From Rhodospirillaceae bacterium (GTDB taxonomy: Bacteria; Pseudomonadota; Alphaproteobacteria; UBA8366; Aestuariispiraceae), in assembly GCA_002709955.1 (NCBI GenBank), contig PAQY01000008.1, positions 98,145 through 162,144 on the forward strand: a stretch of 64,000 bases of DNA, written 5' to 3'. Positions 36,752-46,096 of the stretch are shown piece after piece. The notes beneath the pieces were generated by a model that was given only the letters and a program-made list of their open reading frames with translations, had not been told where the DNA came from and did not search any database. The number at the start of each line of letters is the position of its first letter. Position 1 is the stretch's first letter. A program made the position numbers and the translations under genes.

Positions 36752-37927
36752 TCAAACAGAACGATCTGAAACAAATCCACTCCAAGTTTCCATCAACAAG
36801 CGCCTCTTTTCCAGCAAATCTGACCGCGCGTACGCCCGCTCCACATCGGAACCAACTTTATGCGCTAGGCTCATTTCCGCAACCTCTCGCGGTACGTTTG
36901 CTGCTTCTGACGCCCAATCACGGAATGTAGACCTGAACCCATGTACTGTAACACCGTCAACCTGCATCCGGCGCAATAGCATCAGCATCGCCATGTTCGA
37001 CAAAGGCTTGTGCCGCTTTTGCCCTTCAAACACATAATCAGACTCCATCGCTCGCAAGGGTTCAATGATTGCCAACATTTCATCGGTTAACGGAACGCGA
37101 TGAAACTCCCCGCCTTTCATCCGCTCCGCTGGGCAGGTCCACAGCCGCGCGTCAAAATCAACCTCGTGCCATTTCATCCCCAACACCTCACCCGTACGTG
37201 ATCCGGTCAGGCAAGTGAACATCAACGCCTTGGCGGCCATCGCATCGCGGGTTTTCAGGTCAGCATAAAACGCTGGCACCTCTTGCCAATGCATTGATTT
37301 ATGGTGCTTGGGTTTGGCCTTCACCTTCGGCAACACTTGCGCATCATGAATCGCTGTCACCGGGTTCTCACCCGACCTAAAGCCTTTGGATTTGGCCACA
37401 TCCAAAACAATTTTGATCCGTTGTGCCAAACGCCGTGCTGTTTCGTGCTTTTCAGTCCAAATTGGTGACAGGCACATAAGCACCTCTGGTTGGCCAATGC
37501 CATCAACAGGCATTCGCCCAATTTTGGGGAAGGCATAATCGCGCAAGGTGTTGATCCATTGCGCCCCGTGTTTGGCATTTTTCCAAGTCGGCATCCGGTC
37601 AATATGGACCTGTCCTGCGATTTCCTCGAAACTGGGGATTTCACGGCTGACGTTGAATCGTGGGTTCAATCCCTGCTTGGCCATCCGCCGATACTCCAAC
37701 GCCCGTTCACGCGCTTGGTTCAGCGTCACCACATCCGCCCCGCCCAAACCAAAGTCAGTGCGAAGCGGCGCACCCTTCATATTGCGCTGTCCCTTGACCA
37801 CTACGCGGACGATCCAGCGCCGCGCACCCGATGGATCAACGACCAGATAAAGCCCGCCGCCATCGCCATGCCGCCCAGCGCCCAGATTCTCCACTAGCTT
37901 TTTAGTCAACTTGCCTGTCAGAGCCAT
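36752..37927 (-). CDS. P4-type tyrosine integrase (DUF4102 N-domain)
   Basis: 391 residues from the ATG at 37927. N-terminal arm-binding domain (LTKKLVENLGAGRHGDGGGL, YLVVDPSGARRWIVRV) is typical of P4/CP4-57 integrases, which insert at tRNA genes. Catalytic residues: Arg in LTGSRTGEVLGMKW, HXXR in VHGFRSTFRDWA, His in LAHKVGSDVERAYAR with the Tyr in the same motif. Located 148 bases from tRNA-Ser, whose 3' end is duplicated 8.5 kb away. It is the likely enzyme that inserted the island. Confidence 0.93.
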   Translation of the reverse strand: MALTGKLTKKLVENLGAGRHGDGGGLYLVVDPSGARRWIVRVVVKGQRNMKGAPLRTDFGLGGADVVTLNQARERALEYRRMAKQGLNPRFNVSREIPSFEEIAGQVHIDRMPTWKNAKHGAQWINTLRDYAFPKIGRMPVDGIGQPEVLMCLSPIWTEKHETARRLAQRIKIVLDVAKSKGFRSGENPVTAIHDAQVLPKVKAKPKHHKSMHWQEVPAFYADLKTRDAMAAKALMFTCLTGSRTGEVLGMKWHEVDFDARLWTCPAERMKGGEFHRVPLTDEMLAIIEPLRAMESDYVFEGQKRHKPLSNMAMLMLLRRMQVDGVTVHGFRSTFRDWASEAANVPREVAEMSLAHKVGSDVERAYARSDLLEKRRLLMETWSGFVSDRSV

Positions 37928-38075
37928 CTTGATATACCACGTTCCATACCACACAATGAAACGATATCAATGTAATCGAAAGAAATCTAGCACAATCAGA
38001 AATTTGAATTACCGCCAGAATTCTGGCGTTTCTGACAACCTAGACCATCAAGGGAAATCTGAGAAGAAGAGAGTC

Positions 38076-38165
38076 TGGCGGAGAGAGGGGGATTCGAACC
38101 CCCGAGGGGCTCTCACCCCAACACGATTTCCAGTCGTGCGCCTTAAACCGCTCGGCCATCTCTCC
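38076..38165 (-). tRNA. tRNA-Ser (anticodon GGA)
   Basis: 90 bases including encoded CCA. 5' GGAGAGATGGCCGAGCGG opens the acceptor and D arms. The anticodon arm CACGACTGGAAATCGTG has GGA. A long class II variable arm follows (TTGGGGTGAGAGCCCC region), then the T arm GGGGGTTCGAATCCCCC. The acceptor stem closes with CTCTCC and G-CCA. The long variable arm confirms Ser. Its 3' end is the attachment site of the island. Confidence 0.97.
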
Positions 38166-38373
38166 ACAGACATCCGGCGGGGCCGGGTGTCATAATCCTT
38201 TCGCAAGGCGGCGGAACATAACCGAGTGCGCGCGGCTGGGCAAGCATTGGTATGACAAAAAAAGCCATTGTGTATTCTGATGCCAAGCCTATGGTTTATT
38301 GGGAAAATCGTGTTATGGTCTGCCCTTGATCAGGGGTTTCTTGGTATCCAGGCGTTAGCAAAAGGGGATTGGC

Positions 38374-38700
38374 ATGGCCGTCCTGCATTTTTTTGGGCGT
38401 GTATTTATGGTGTTGGCCCTGGTCTTTTTGGCGCTGGGGGTGTTTGTCTGGCTGGATGGTCGTGCGACACTTCCTGCCGGGCGCGTCTGGTTTGAAACCC
38501 ATTCCCCCAGCCTGGGCTATACAGAAGTTATCGTGTCGCGCCATCTGGGGGCACCAGATTTCTGGCACGATAAGGCATTGCCCTACCTGAAACGCGATGC
38601 GTGGGAGGCCCTGTTATGGCCGGTGATCCTGTTCCTGATCCTGGGGGGGCTGCTGTTGCTGATCGGTCGCCGCAGACGCCGTCGCAGCGGATTCCACTGA
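38374..38700 (+). CDS. small two-helix membrane protein
   Basis: 108 residues. Two hydrophobic segments (VFMVLALVFLALGVFVWL and LLWPVILFLILGGLLLLIG) flank a soluble middle, and the end is a poly-basic RRRRRR. The basic tail suggests a cytoplasmic C-terminus. Ribosome site AAAGGGG upstream. Function unknown; no family recognised. Confidence 0.65.
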   Translation: MAVLHFFGRVFMVLALVFLALGVFVWLDGRATLPAGRVWFETHSPSLGYTEVIVSRHLGAPDFWHDKALPYLKRDAWEALLWPVILFLILGGLLLLIGRRRRRRSGFH

Positions 38701-38713
38701 TACACTCATCCCA

Positions 38714-38757
38714 CGCGAAGGTCAGGCCGTCTTATCTGACCTGACCCCGCCTTCGCG
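38714..38757. terminator. hairpin between converging genes
   Basis: Arms CGCGAAGG (38714-38721) and CCTTCGCG (38750-38757), with an inner GGTCAG/CTGACC pairing. Placed between the converging small membrane gene and lepA; likely a two-way terminator. Confidence 0.7.
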
Positions 38758-38773
38758 GTTCTGGATCGGCGCG

Positions 38774-40579
38774 TCAGTTATCGCCCATCTTCAGTGCTTC
38801 CAGGAAGGCGGATTGCGGGATTTCGACCTTGCCGAACTGGCGCATCCGCTTCTTCCCTTCCTTTTGCTTGTCCAGCAGTTTGCGTTTGCGCGACACGTCC
38901 CCGCCATAGCATTTGGCCGTAACATCCTTGCGCATGGCGCTGAGCGTTTCGCGGGCGATCACCTTGCCCCCGATGGCGGCCTGCAGGGCGACCTTGAACA
39001 ATTGCCGGGGAATCAGATCCTTCAGGCGGGCACAGATATGCCGACCGCGATAATCGGCCTGGCTGCGGTGCACGATCATCGCCAGGGCATCGACCGGGTC
39101 CGCGTTGATCAGGATCGAGACCTTGACCAGATCGCCCTCCCGATACTCCGTCATTTCATAGTCAAACGAGGCATAGCCTTTGGTGACGGATTTCAGCCGG
39201 TCATAAAAATCGAAAACCACTTCGTTCAGCGGCAATTCATACACTGCCATCGCCCGGTTGCCGACATAGGTCAGGTCCCGCTGTTCGCCGCGCTTTTCGG
39301 TGCAGAGAGTCAGCACAGGGCCCAGATAGTCATCTGGCACCATAATGGTCGCCTTGATCCAGGGTTCAGAGATGGAGGCGATATGGGTCGGGTCCGGATA
39401 GTCGGCCGGATTGTGCAATTCGATCTCTTTGCCGCTGTTCAGCGTGATCTTGTAAACCACAGACGGCGCGGTGGAGATCAGGTCCAGATCATATTCGCGG
39501 GATAAACGCTCCTGCACGATTTCCAGATGCAACAGACCCAGGAAGCCACAGCGGAAGCCAAATCCCAGCGCGGCTGAGGTTTCCATTTCTGCATGGAAGC
39601 TGGAATCGTTCAGCGCCAACTTGCCCATCGCGTCGCGCAGGGCTTCAAAGTCTGAGGCATCGACCGGGAACAGGCCACAGAAGACCACAGGTACCGTGGG
39701 CTGGAAGCCGGGCAGGGGCTTGTCGGTGGGTCGCTTGTCTTCGGTGATCGTATCCCCGATCTTACAATCGGCCACCGCCTTAATGCCCGATGTGATAAAG
39801 CCCATCTCACCCGGGCCCAGACTGTCAACGACCAGACCTTTGGGCGTGAAAATCCCGACCCGGTCCACTTCATGTGCCGCCCCGGTGGACAGCATGCGGA
39901 TTTTCTGACCCTTCTTGATCGTGCCATCTACGACGCGGATCAGGGTCACCACGCCCAAATAGGCATCATACCAGCTATCGACCAGCAAGGCGCGCAAGGG
40001 GGCTTTTGCATCGGATGGCGGCGGGGCAGGCAGGCGCTTCACAATCGCTTCCAGCAGATTATTCACGCCCAGGCCGCTTTTGGCAGAAATTTCCAGGGCT
40101 TCACTGCAATCCAGGCCAATCACATCCTCAATCTGTTGCTTTACCCGTTCCGTTTCGGCGGCGGGCAGGTCGATCTTGTTCAGCACCGGCAGGATTTCGT
40201 GATCATTGTCCAGCGCCAGATAGACGTTTGCGAGGGTTTGCGCCTCAACCCCCTGGCTGGCATCGACAATCAGCAATGACCCCTCACAGGCGGCCAGCGA
40301 CCGGCTGACCTCATAGGAAAAGTCCACATGGCCGGGCGTGTCCATCAGGTTCAGCGTATATTCGATACCATCCTTTGCCGTGTATAGCAGGCGCACGGCC
40401 TGGGCCTTGATCGTGATGCCGCGTTCGCGCTCGATATCCATGGAATCAAGCACTTGCTCCTTCATCTCCCGATCGGTCAGGCCACCGCACAGCTGGATCA
40501 GGCGATCCGCCAGGGTGGATTTGCCATGATCGATATGCGCGATGATGGAGAAGTTACGAATACGGCTCTGGTCAGTCAT
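38774..40579 (-). CDS. lepA: elongation factor 4 (LepA)
   Basis: 601 residues, usual length. Translational GTPase with P-loop [15 protein letters not shown], switch [13 protein letters not shown] and NKIDLP. EF-G-like domains II, III and V follow, then the LepA-only C-terminal domain ([20 protein letters not shown]). It binds ribosomes and affects initiation or elongation, mostly under stress. Stands alone; its promoter is in the gap with the divergent enolase-family gene. Confidence 0.98.
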   Translation of the reverse strand: MTDQSRIRNFSIIAHIDHGKSTLADRLIQLCGGLTDREMKEQVLDSMDIERERGITIKAQAVRLLYTAKDGIEYTLNLMDTPGHVDFSYEVSRSLAACEGSLLIVDASQGVEAQTLANVYLALDNDHEILPVLNKIDLPAAETERVKQQIEDVIGLDCSEALEISAKSGLGVNNLLEAIVKRLPAPPPSDAKAPLRALLVDSWYDAYLGVVTLIRVVDGTIKKGQKIRMLSTGAAHEVDRVGIFTPKGLVVDSLGPGEMGFITSGIKAVADCKIGDTITEDKRPTDKPLPGFQPTVPVVFCGLFPVDASDFEALRDAMGKLALNDSSFHAEMETSAALGFGFRCGFLGLLHLEIVQERLSREYDLDLISTAPSVVYKITLNSGKEIELHNPADYPDPTHIASISEPWIKATIMVPDDYLGPVLTLCTEKRGEQRDLTYVGNRAMAVYELPLNEVVFDFYDRLKSVTKGYASFDYEMTEYREGDLVKVSILINADPVDALAMIVHRSQADYRGRHICARLKDLIPRQLFKVALQAAIGGKVIARETLSAMRKDVTAKCYGGDVSRKRKLLDKQKEGKKRMRQFGKVEIPQSAFLEALKMGDN

Positions 40580-40734
40580 AATGGTTTGGTTCGCCTAGTT
40601 TAGCTGAGGATCGGTCCGACCCCGAAAGAAGCGCAAAATAGGGCCCAAAAGCGTCGCTTGCAATCCTTGTCGGTGGGGTTGTTTCTGATACGCTCCCCTC
40701 AGTTCACTCTCAGGGATTTTGGGGCACGCATAAT

Positions 40735-41976
40735 ATGAAACTGAAAGACATCAAAACCTTTGTCACCGTTCCGCCGACCGGCATTGGTGGATCCTTCTGG
40801 GTGATCGTGAAACTGACCACGGATAATGGCATAGAAGGGATCGGGGAATGCTATGGCATCCCGGTTTCCGGCGACATTGCCTGCCGCATGGTGGAAGACA
40901 CCTTCGCCCGCTACATTGCTGGGGAAGACCCGCATAATGTGGAGACAATGTTCCGCCGTGTCTATTCCGGTGGCTTCACCCAACGCCCGGACATCACCAT
41001 GATGGCGGTGTTCAGCGGCATTGAAATGGCGGTCTGGGATATTCTGGGCAAGGCACAGAACCAGCCGGTCTATAATCTGCTGGGCGGCAAGTTTCATCCG
41101 CGTCTTCGGACCTACAGCTATTTATATCCAAAGGCCTATGCCCCCCCTGGCTGGGTCTGGCAGGGGACGGGCCAGGGCGATCCCTATCATGAACCCGACG
41201 CGGCAGCAGAGGCGGCACTGAATTATGTTGCCATGGGCTATACCGCGATCAAGCAGGATCCGGCCGGCCCCTATAGCTTTCAGGGCGGGCGGGAATTGTC
41301 CCTGCATGAATTGAGCCGCAGCGAGGCGAATGTGAAACGCCTGCGCGAAACCGTGGGGGATCGCGCCGATATCCTGTTTGGCACCCATGGTCAGATGACA
41401 ACATCGTCTGCCATTCGCCTGGCCAAGCGGTTAGAGCCTTATGACCCGCTGTGGTTTGAAGAACCCTGTCCACCCGATCAGATGGATGCGTTGGCCCGGG
41501 TGGTGCAGGCGACATCCATTCCCATTGCAACGGGGGAGCGTCTGACGACCAAAATAGAATTCCATCAGGCCTTGAAGGCGGGTGTTTCGATCCTGCAGCC
41601 GGATATCGGGCGCAGCGGTGGGATTTGGGAAACCAAGAAGATCGCGATATTGGCAGAAGTCTTCAATGCCCAGATTGCGCCGCATATTTATTGTGGGCCC
41701 ATCGCCCATGCGGCGGCCGCCCATGTTGCTTTCAGCAGTCCGAACTTCTTGGTGCTGGAGACAATTGATACGGCCTTCCACCGGGATATTCTGACCAAAC
41801 GCCTGGACTGGGAAGACGGATATCTGAATGCACCGACAGAACCGGGATTGGGCATTGAGTTGAACGAAGAGCTGGTTCTGGCTCATCCCTATACAACGGG
41901 CGGGCGTCTGCATCTGGAAATGTGTCAGACGCCGCTCAGCTCCGCCAATGAGAAACCAATACAGGAGATTGAGTAA
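40735..41976 (+). CDS. mandelate racemase / muconate lactonising enzyme family protein
   Basis: 413 residues, enolase superfamily. N-terminal cap (MKLKDIKTFVTVPPTGIGGS). Barrel motifs: GYTAIKQDPAGPY near residue 165; metal ligands in GTHGQMT, WFEEPCPPDQM and ATGERLTT; general acid His in APHIYCGPIAHAAA near 320. This looks like a sugar-acid dehydratase branch (galactonate dehydratase-like), but the exact substrate is not readable. First of five closely spaced genes, probably one catabolic operon. Confidence 0.85.
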   Translation: MKLKDIKTFVTVPPTGIGGSFWVIVKLTTDNGIEGIGECYGIPVSGDIACRMVEDTFARYIAGEDPHNVETMFRRVYSGGFTQRPDITMMAVFSGIEMAVWDILGKAQNQPVYNLLGGKFHPRLRTYSYLYPKAYAPPGWVWQGTGQGDPYHEPDAAAEAALNYVAMGYTAIKQDPAGPYSFQGGRELSLHELSRSEANVKRLRETVGDRADILFGTHGQMTTSSAIRLAKRLEPYDPLWFEEPCPPDQMDALARVVQATSIPIATGERLTTKIEFHQALKAGVSILQPDIGRSGGIWETKKIAILAEVFNAQIAPHIYCGPIAHAAAAHVAFSSPNFLVLETIDTAFHRDILTKRLDWEDGYLNAPTEPGLGIELNEELVLAHPYTTGGRLHLEMCQTPLSSANEKPIQEIE

Positions 41977-42043
41977 CGAGCCTTGTTATCACACGCTGAT
42001 TGTCGATACTGGGGCAATCTGACGTTTGAGAAGGAGTGAGACG

Positions 42044-42535
42044 ATGACCGAACGACGCTGGCATATCTATCTGTCCGGTGAGATCCACAGTGATTGGCGC
42101 GAAAGAATCCGCCAGGGCGTTGCAGAGGCGGGCCTGCCGGTCGATATTTCTGCACCCATTACTGTGCATGAGGATTCAGATGATTGCGGTGTTGCGATCT
42201 TTGGTCCTGAAGCAGACAAAGTCTGGCATGATCGCAAGGGCGCGCAGTTGAACGCCATGCGCACACAGACTTTGATTGAGGCCGCTGATATCGTCGTCGT
42301 GCGATTTGGGGAGAAATACAAGCAATGGAACGCTGCCTTTGATGCCGGTTATGCGGTGGCGAAGGGCAAGCCCATCATCACCCTGCACCCGCCGGAACAT
42401 GACCATGCCTTAAAAGAAGTCGATGGTGCGGCCAATGCGGTTGCAAGAGAACCTGAACAGGTTGTCCAAGCGCTGGCATACATTATCTGTGGCACAATGC
42501 CGACCGCAGCGAAGAAGGCTCAAGCGGCGGAATAA
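42044..42535 (+). CDS. ytoQ: YtoQ family protein
   Basis: 163 residues from the ATG at 42044, with AAGGAG eight bases before. Starts RRWHIYLSGEIHSDWRERIR and has EAADIVVVRFGEKYKQWNAA, the marks of the YtoQ family, related to nucleoside 2-deoxyribosyltransferase folds. Activity is not known in general. Its place inside the cluster suggests it helps the neighbouring enzymes. Confidence 0.82.
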   Translation: MTERRWHIYLSGEIHSDWRERIRQGVAEAGLPVDISAPITVHEDSDDCGVAIFGPEADKVWHDRKGAQLNAMRTQTLIEAADIVVVRFGEKYKQWNAAFDAGYAVAKGKPIITLHPPEHDHALKEVDGAANAVAREPEQVVQALAYIICGTMPTAAKKAQAAE

Positions 42536-42556
42536 CCTCTCGCAGGAGTAACCAAA

Positions 42557-43420
42557 TTGCGCACAACACCTTTGCACCGGGACTTTGGGGTTGAGGTTCA
42601 TGATGTTTCTTTGAAAGAGATCACAGCCACGCAGGGATATGACGAGTTGCGCAGGTTGTTCGAGGAACATTCCTTGCTGTTGTTTCGGGATCAGGACCTT
42701 TCGGATGAGGCACAGTTAGAATTTGGTGCGTTATTTGGGCCGCTGGAAGATCGCCATGATCGCCCAAAGCCTGAGATTTCCCCTGTCGCCAATTTGGATG
42801 CGACTGGCGCAGTGATCGCGTCGGACGCTGACACGCATGTGAAAAATTTGCGGGCCAACTTTCTGTGGCATACCGACAGCACTTTCCTGCCGGTGCCCGC
42901 CCTGGTGAATGTCTTGCAGGCCCGCATATTGCCCAACCAAGGAGGGGAGACTGAACTGGTTTCCACCCGCGCTGGATTCGCCAGATTGTCGACAGATCTG
43001 CAACAGCGTCTGCGCAAAACCGTGTTCCGGCATCGATACACCCATTCCCGCGCGAAGATTGATCCGGAACTGGCGAAGCAGGCCCTGTTTACCAAATGGT
43101 CGGATCAGGAATGGAAGGCGGTCTGGCGCAATCCGGTCACGGGAACGGAATCGCTTTATATCGCGTCCCATGTCTGCGCCGTATCGGGTATGGATGAGGC
43201 AGAGGGGCTGGCTTTCGTCGATGAATTGGTCGACGAAATGACAGTGCCCGAAGCGATTTACAGCCATGTCTGGCGACCCAATGATGTGCTGGTCTGGGAT
43301 GAACGCGCGACCTTGCATCGTGGTCGGGCCTGGCCGTATGAACAGGCGCGAAAGCTGGTCAGTTGCTGTGTTTCCTTGCAAGCCCGTGACGGGTTGGAGG
43401 ATATGCGCGCCCGTATCTGA
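42557..43420 (+). CDS. TauD/TfdA-family Fe(II)/2-oxoglutarate dioxygenase
   Basis: 287 residues with a TTG start at 42557 behind AGGAG. Iron ligands: His and Asp in LWHTDSTFLPVPA (HXD) and the distal His in WDERATLHRGRAWPY. A 2-oxoglutarate-binding Arg lies shortly after. Relatives hydroxylate sulfonates, phenoxyacetates and similar compounds. Substrate not known. Third gene of the catabolic set. Confidence 0.9.
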   Translation: MRTTPLHRDFGVEVHDVSLKEITATQGYDELRRLFEEHSLLLFRDQDLSDEAQLEFGALFGPLEDRHDRPKPEISPVANLDATGAVIASDADTHVKNLRANFLWHTDSTFLPVPALVNVLQARILPNQGGETELVSTRAGFARLSTDLQQRLRKTVFRHRYTHSRAKIDPELAKQALFTKWSDQEWKAVWRNPVTGTESLYIASHVCAVSGMDEAEGLAFVDELVDEMTVPEAIYSHVWRPNDVLVWDERATLHRGRAWPYEQARKLVSCCVSLQARDGLEDMRARI

Positions 43421-43502
43421 CGTGCAGGACTTGTTGCATGACCTGTCCTGGATGGTGCAATAAGGGGCCCTAACCCACAATCCGTCGTGAAAGGAAATTT
43501 CC

Positions 43503-43853
43503 ATGAGTGATATTACCCGTCTGGACCCTGGTGCCCGTATGAGCGGTGCCGTTATTCATAATGGCGTCGTGTATCTGGCCGGTCAGGTTGGAACCGCTGG
43601 CGAAAGCGTTACTGTTCAGGCACAGACCGCCCTGGCCAAGGTGGATGAATTGCTGGCCAAGGCCGGGTCCAACAAATCCCGCATTCTGCAGGCAGTGATC
43701 TGGCTGGCGGATATGAATGATTTCGCGGAAATGAATGCGGTTTGGGATGCCTGGGTCGATAAAGACAACACGCCAGCCCGCGCAACCGGTGAGGCGAAAC
43801 TGGCTACGCCAGACTATCGCTTTGAAGTGATCATCGTCGCCGCGCAAGCGTAA
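43503..43853 (+). CDS. RidA family protein
   Basis: 116 residues. YjgF/YER057c/UK114 fold: GVVYLAGQVG, VDELLAKAGSNKSRILQAVI and the RATGEAKLATPDYRFEVIIV end, close to the conserved RXXXXXXXLXXPXXXVEI. Trimeric imine/enamine deaminase family. The conserved Arg is present. In this cluster it may deal with an enamine intermediate. Confidence 0.9.
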   Translation: MSDITRLDPGARMSGAVIHNGVVYLAGQVGTAGESVTVQAQTALAKVDELLAKAGSNKSRILQAVIWLADMNDFAEMNAVWDAWVDKDNTPARATGEAKLATPDYRFEVIIVAAQA

Positions 43854-43875
43854 GTCAAAGAGCGGGACGAATCTG

Positions 43876-45222
43876 ATGTCATCCATAGTGCTGCAATCAC
43901 GGCTGTTCGGGGATATGTTCGGGACCGCAGAAATGCGGGCCTTGTATTCTGATGAGGCCCTGGTTCAGCGCTATCTGGATGTGGAAATTGCCCTGGCCCG
44001 TGCGCAAGCCGGGCTGGGCATCATTCCGGCCGAAGCGGCAGAGGCCCTGGCCCGTGTGGCCCAGGTGTCGCGTGTGGATTGGGATCACCTGGCGACGCGC
44101 ACGCGCATCGTTGGCTATCCGATCCTGCCGCTGGTCGAACAATTGTCGAAATGGGCTGAAGGTGGCCTGGGTCAATGGTCCCATTGGGGCGCAACCACTC
44201 AGGACATCATGGATACCGCAGATGTGCTGCAATTGCGCGATGCGCTGGATCTGATTTCAACAGATTTGGATGCGGTCGGGGCCGCACTGGCAACGCTGGC
44301 GGAAGATCATGCCACAACGCCCATGGCCGGGCGCACCCATTTACAGCATGCCCTGCCAATTTCCTTTGGATATAAGGCCGCGACCTGGTTGGCGGCAATT
44401 GATCGTCATCGCGAACGCCTGTTGCAATTGCGGCCCCGGATAGAGGTGGTTGCCTTTTCCGGTGCGACGGGAACGCTGGCGTCTCTGGGAGAAAATGGCC
44501 TTAAGGTTCAGGCGGCCTTGGCCGAGGAATTAAACCTCGCGGTGCCTGATATTACCTGGCACACCGCGCGGGATGGCTTTACAGAAGTCACCGGATTTCT
44601 GGCCCTGACCTGTTCGACCCTGGGCAAAATCGGCTATGACATCATGTTGATGATGCAATCGGAAACCGGTGAAGTCCTGGAACCTTTTGTTCAGGGGCGC
44701 GGCGCGTCATCGACCATGCCGCAAAAGCGCAACCCCATCTCGTCAGAAATGATGCTGGCCAGTGCAAAGATCGTGCGGGAACAGCATTCCGCCATGCTGG
44801 ATGCGATGGTGCAGGATCATGAGCGGGCGACCGGCCAATGGCAGGTGGAATGGCAGGCGTTGCCCACTGCGATGATCGTTGCCTCGGGTGGATTGCGTGC
44901 CGCGCGCGATGTCCTGGAAGGGCTGGAGGTTCGCCCTGACGCGATGCGCAAGGTGTTGGATGTAACCGGCGGGTTGATCGTGGCGGAGGCTGTGATGATG
45001 GGCCTGGCGCCGGATCTGGGCCGTCAGGTTGCCCATGATCTTGTCTATGATTGCTGTCGTGATGCGCTGGCAGGTAAGGGGACGTTTCTGGACCTGCTGT
45101 GTGCCGTGCCTGAAATCACGAAGGTCAAAAGCCGTGAGGACCTTGCGGCCCTGGTGGAACCGGGGAACTATCTGGGATCGGCCCCTGAAATGGTGCGGCG
45201 TTTGCTGCAAAACCGGCAATAA
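43876..45222 (+). CDS. class II lyase, 3-carboxy-muconate cycloisomerase/adenylosuccinate lyase type
   Basis: 448 residues. Fumarase/aspartase superfamily signature GASSTMPQKRNPISSEMM near residue 275, with the flexible-loop Ser. MAGRTHLQHALPISFGY near 155 and GATTQDIMDTADVL near 100 are the other conserved regions. The TTQD/RTHLQHA pattern fits PcaB-like cycloisomerases or purB-like lyases; which one cannot be told. No other protocatechuate genes are nearby. Last gene of the cluster. Confidence 0.85.
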   Translation: MSSIVLQSRLFGDMFGTAEMRALYSDEALVQRYLDVEIALARAQAGLGIIPAEAAEALARVAQVSRVDWDHLATRTRIVGYPILPLVEQLSKWAEGGLGQWSHWGATTQDIMDTADVLQLRDALDLISTDLDAVGAALATLAEDHATTPMAGRTHLQHALPISFGYKAATWLAAIDRHRERLLQLRPRIEVVAFSGATGTLASLGENGLKVQAALAEELNLAVPDITWHTARDGFTEVTGFLALTCSTLGKIGYDIMLMMQSETGEVLEPFVQGRGASSTMPQKRNPISSEMMLASAKIVREQHSAMLDAMVQDHERATGQWQVEWQALPTAMIVASGGLRAARDVLEGLEVRPDAMRKVLDVTGGLIVAEAVMMGLAPDLGRQVAHDLVYDCCRDALAGKGTFLDLLCAVPEITKVKSREDLAALVEPGNYLGSAPEMVRRLLQNRQ

Positions 45223-45223
45223 C

Positions 45224-45243
45224 CTCCCCCAGTGAAGGGGGAG
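45224..45243. terminator. hairpin between converging lyase and tupA genes
   Basis: CTCCCCC (45224-45230) and GGGGGAG (45237-45243) with a six-base loop. Sits in the 37-base gap between converging genes. No T-run; two-way action plausible. Confidence 0.6.
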
Positions 45244-45259
45244 ATTGATGCGGGATGTC

Positions 45260-46096
45260 TTACGACCCCTGTGCAGGTGCATTGGGGAAGAACAATTGTG
45301 TGCCATTCAGCTTGTAATCAGCGATCACAGCCTGGCCTTCTTTGGAAATAACCCAGTCAACGAAAGCCTGTGCATCGTCAATTTTGATATGGGAGAATTT
45401 CTCTGGGCTGACGGCAATGATACCATATTGGTTGAACAGGTTTTTATCCCCCTCAAACACGATCTCAAAACCGTCTTTATTCTTATAGGCCAACCAGGTG
45501 GCGCGGTCGGTCAGGGCATAGGCTCCCATGCCGTGGGCCGTGTTCAGGGTGGCGCCCATGCCAGACCCGGTTTCCCGATACCATTCACCACCCGCTTCGA
45601 TATTTGCCAGTTTCCAAAGGGATTTTTCCCGCTTGTCTGTGCCGCTGTCATCCCCGCGTGATGCAAAGGGTGTCTTGCTGTCGGCAATCTTCTTCAAGGC
45701 TGCGGCAATGCCGTCACTGCCCTTGATACCGGCGGGGTCTTCAGAGGGGCCGACGACAACAAAGTCATTATACATCACGTCAAACCGTTCGATGCCAAAT
45801 CCATCTGCGACAAAGGCTTCTTCCGACGGCTTGTGGTGTACGAACAACACATCCGCATCGCCATTACGGGCCAGTTTGATTGCTTGACCGGTGCCAACCG
45901 CGACGACCCGTACTTCAATACCTGTTTCCTTCGTGAATACCGGCAGCATGAATTCAAACAGACCGGAATTCTGTGTCGATGTTGTGGATGCGACCGTGAT
46001 GAACCGATCATCCGCCTGACCGGGCAGGCTGTGCGACAATGAAAGTGCCAATAGGGCGACTAGCCCCAGGCTGAAAGCCTTAATCCTGGTTACCAT
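45260..46096 (-). CDS. tupA: tungstate ABC transporter substrate-binding protein
   Basis: 278 residues with a Sec signal peptide (FSLGLVALLALSLSHSLPGQA). The oxyanion motif VASTTSTQNSGLFEF at about 35, VRVVAVGTGQAIKLARNGDAD and RGDDSGTDKREKSLW are typical of TupA, which binds tungstate more tightly than molybdate. Third gene of tupBCA. Its location beside a formate dehydrogenase that uses Mo or W supports the tungstate reading. WtpA or ModA are less likely by motif. Confidence 0.92.
   Translation of the reverse strand: MVTRIKAFSLGLVALLALSLSHSLPGQADDRFITVASTTSTQNSGLFEFMLPVFTKETGIEVRVVAVGTGQAIKLARNGDADVLFVHHKPSEEAFVADGFGIERFDVMYNDFVVVGPSEDPAGIKGSDGIAAALKKIADSKTPFASRGDDSGTDKREKSLWKLANIEAGGEWYRETGSGMGATLNTAHGMGAYALTDRATWLAYKNKDGFEIVFEGDKNLFNQYGIIAVSPEKFSHIKIDDAQAFVDWVISKEGQAVIADYKLNGTQLFFPNAPAQGS

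Larger units (their letters stand above)
29623..38090. mobile_element. integrase island in tRNA-Ser, carries type III R-M
   Basis: About 8.5 kb bounded by an exact 15-base direct repeat, TGGCGGAGAGAGGGG, at 29623-29637 and 38076-38090. The right copy is the 3' end (with CCA) of tRNA-Ser(GGA); the left copy would be the duplicated att site. A P4-type tyrosine integrase gene lies next to the tRNA, as is usual for such islands. Cargo: type III restriction-modification genes, a second tyrosine recombinase, two small HTH proteins and an unknown protein. Confidence 0.75.

Noticed and set aside
38813-39505. 230-codon frame opposite lepA
   Set aside because: Shadow frame; lepA is beyond doubt on the other strand.
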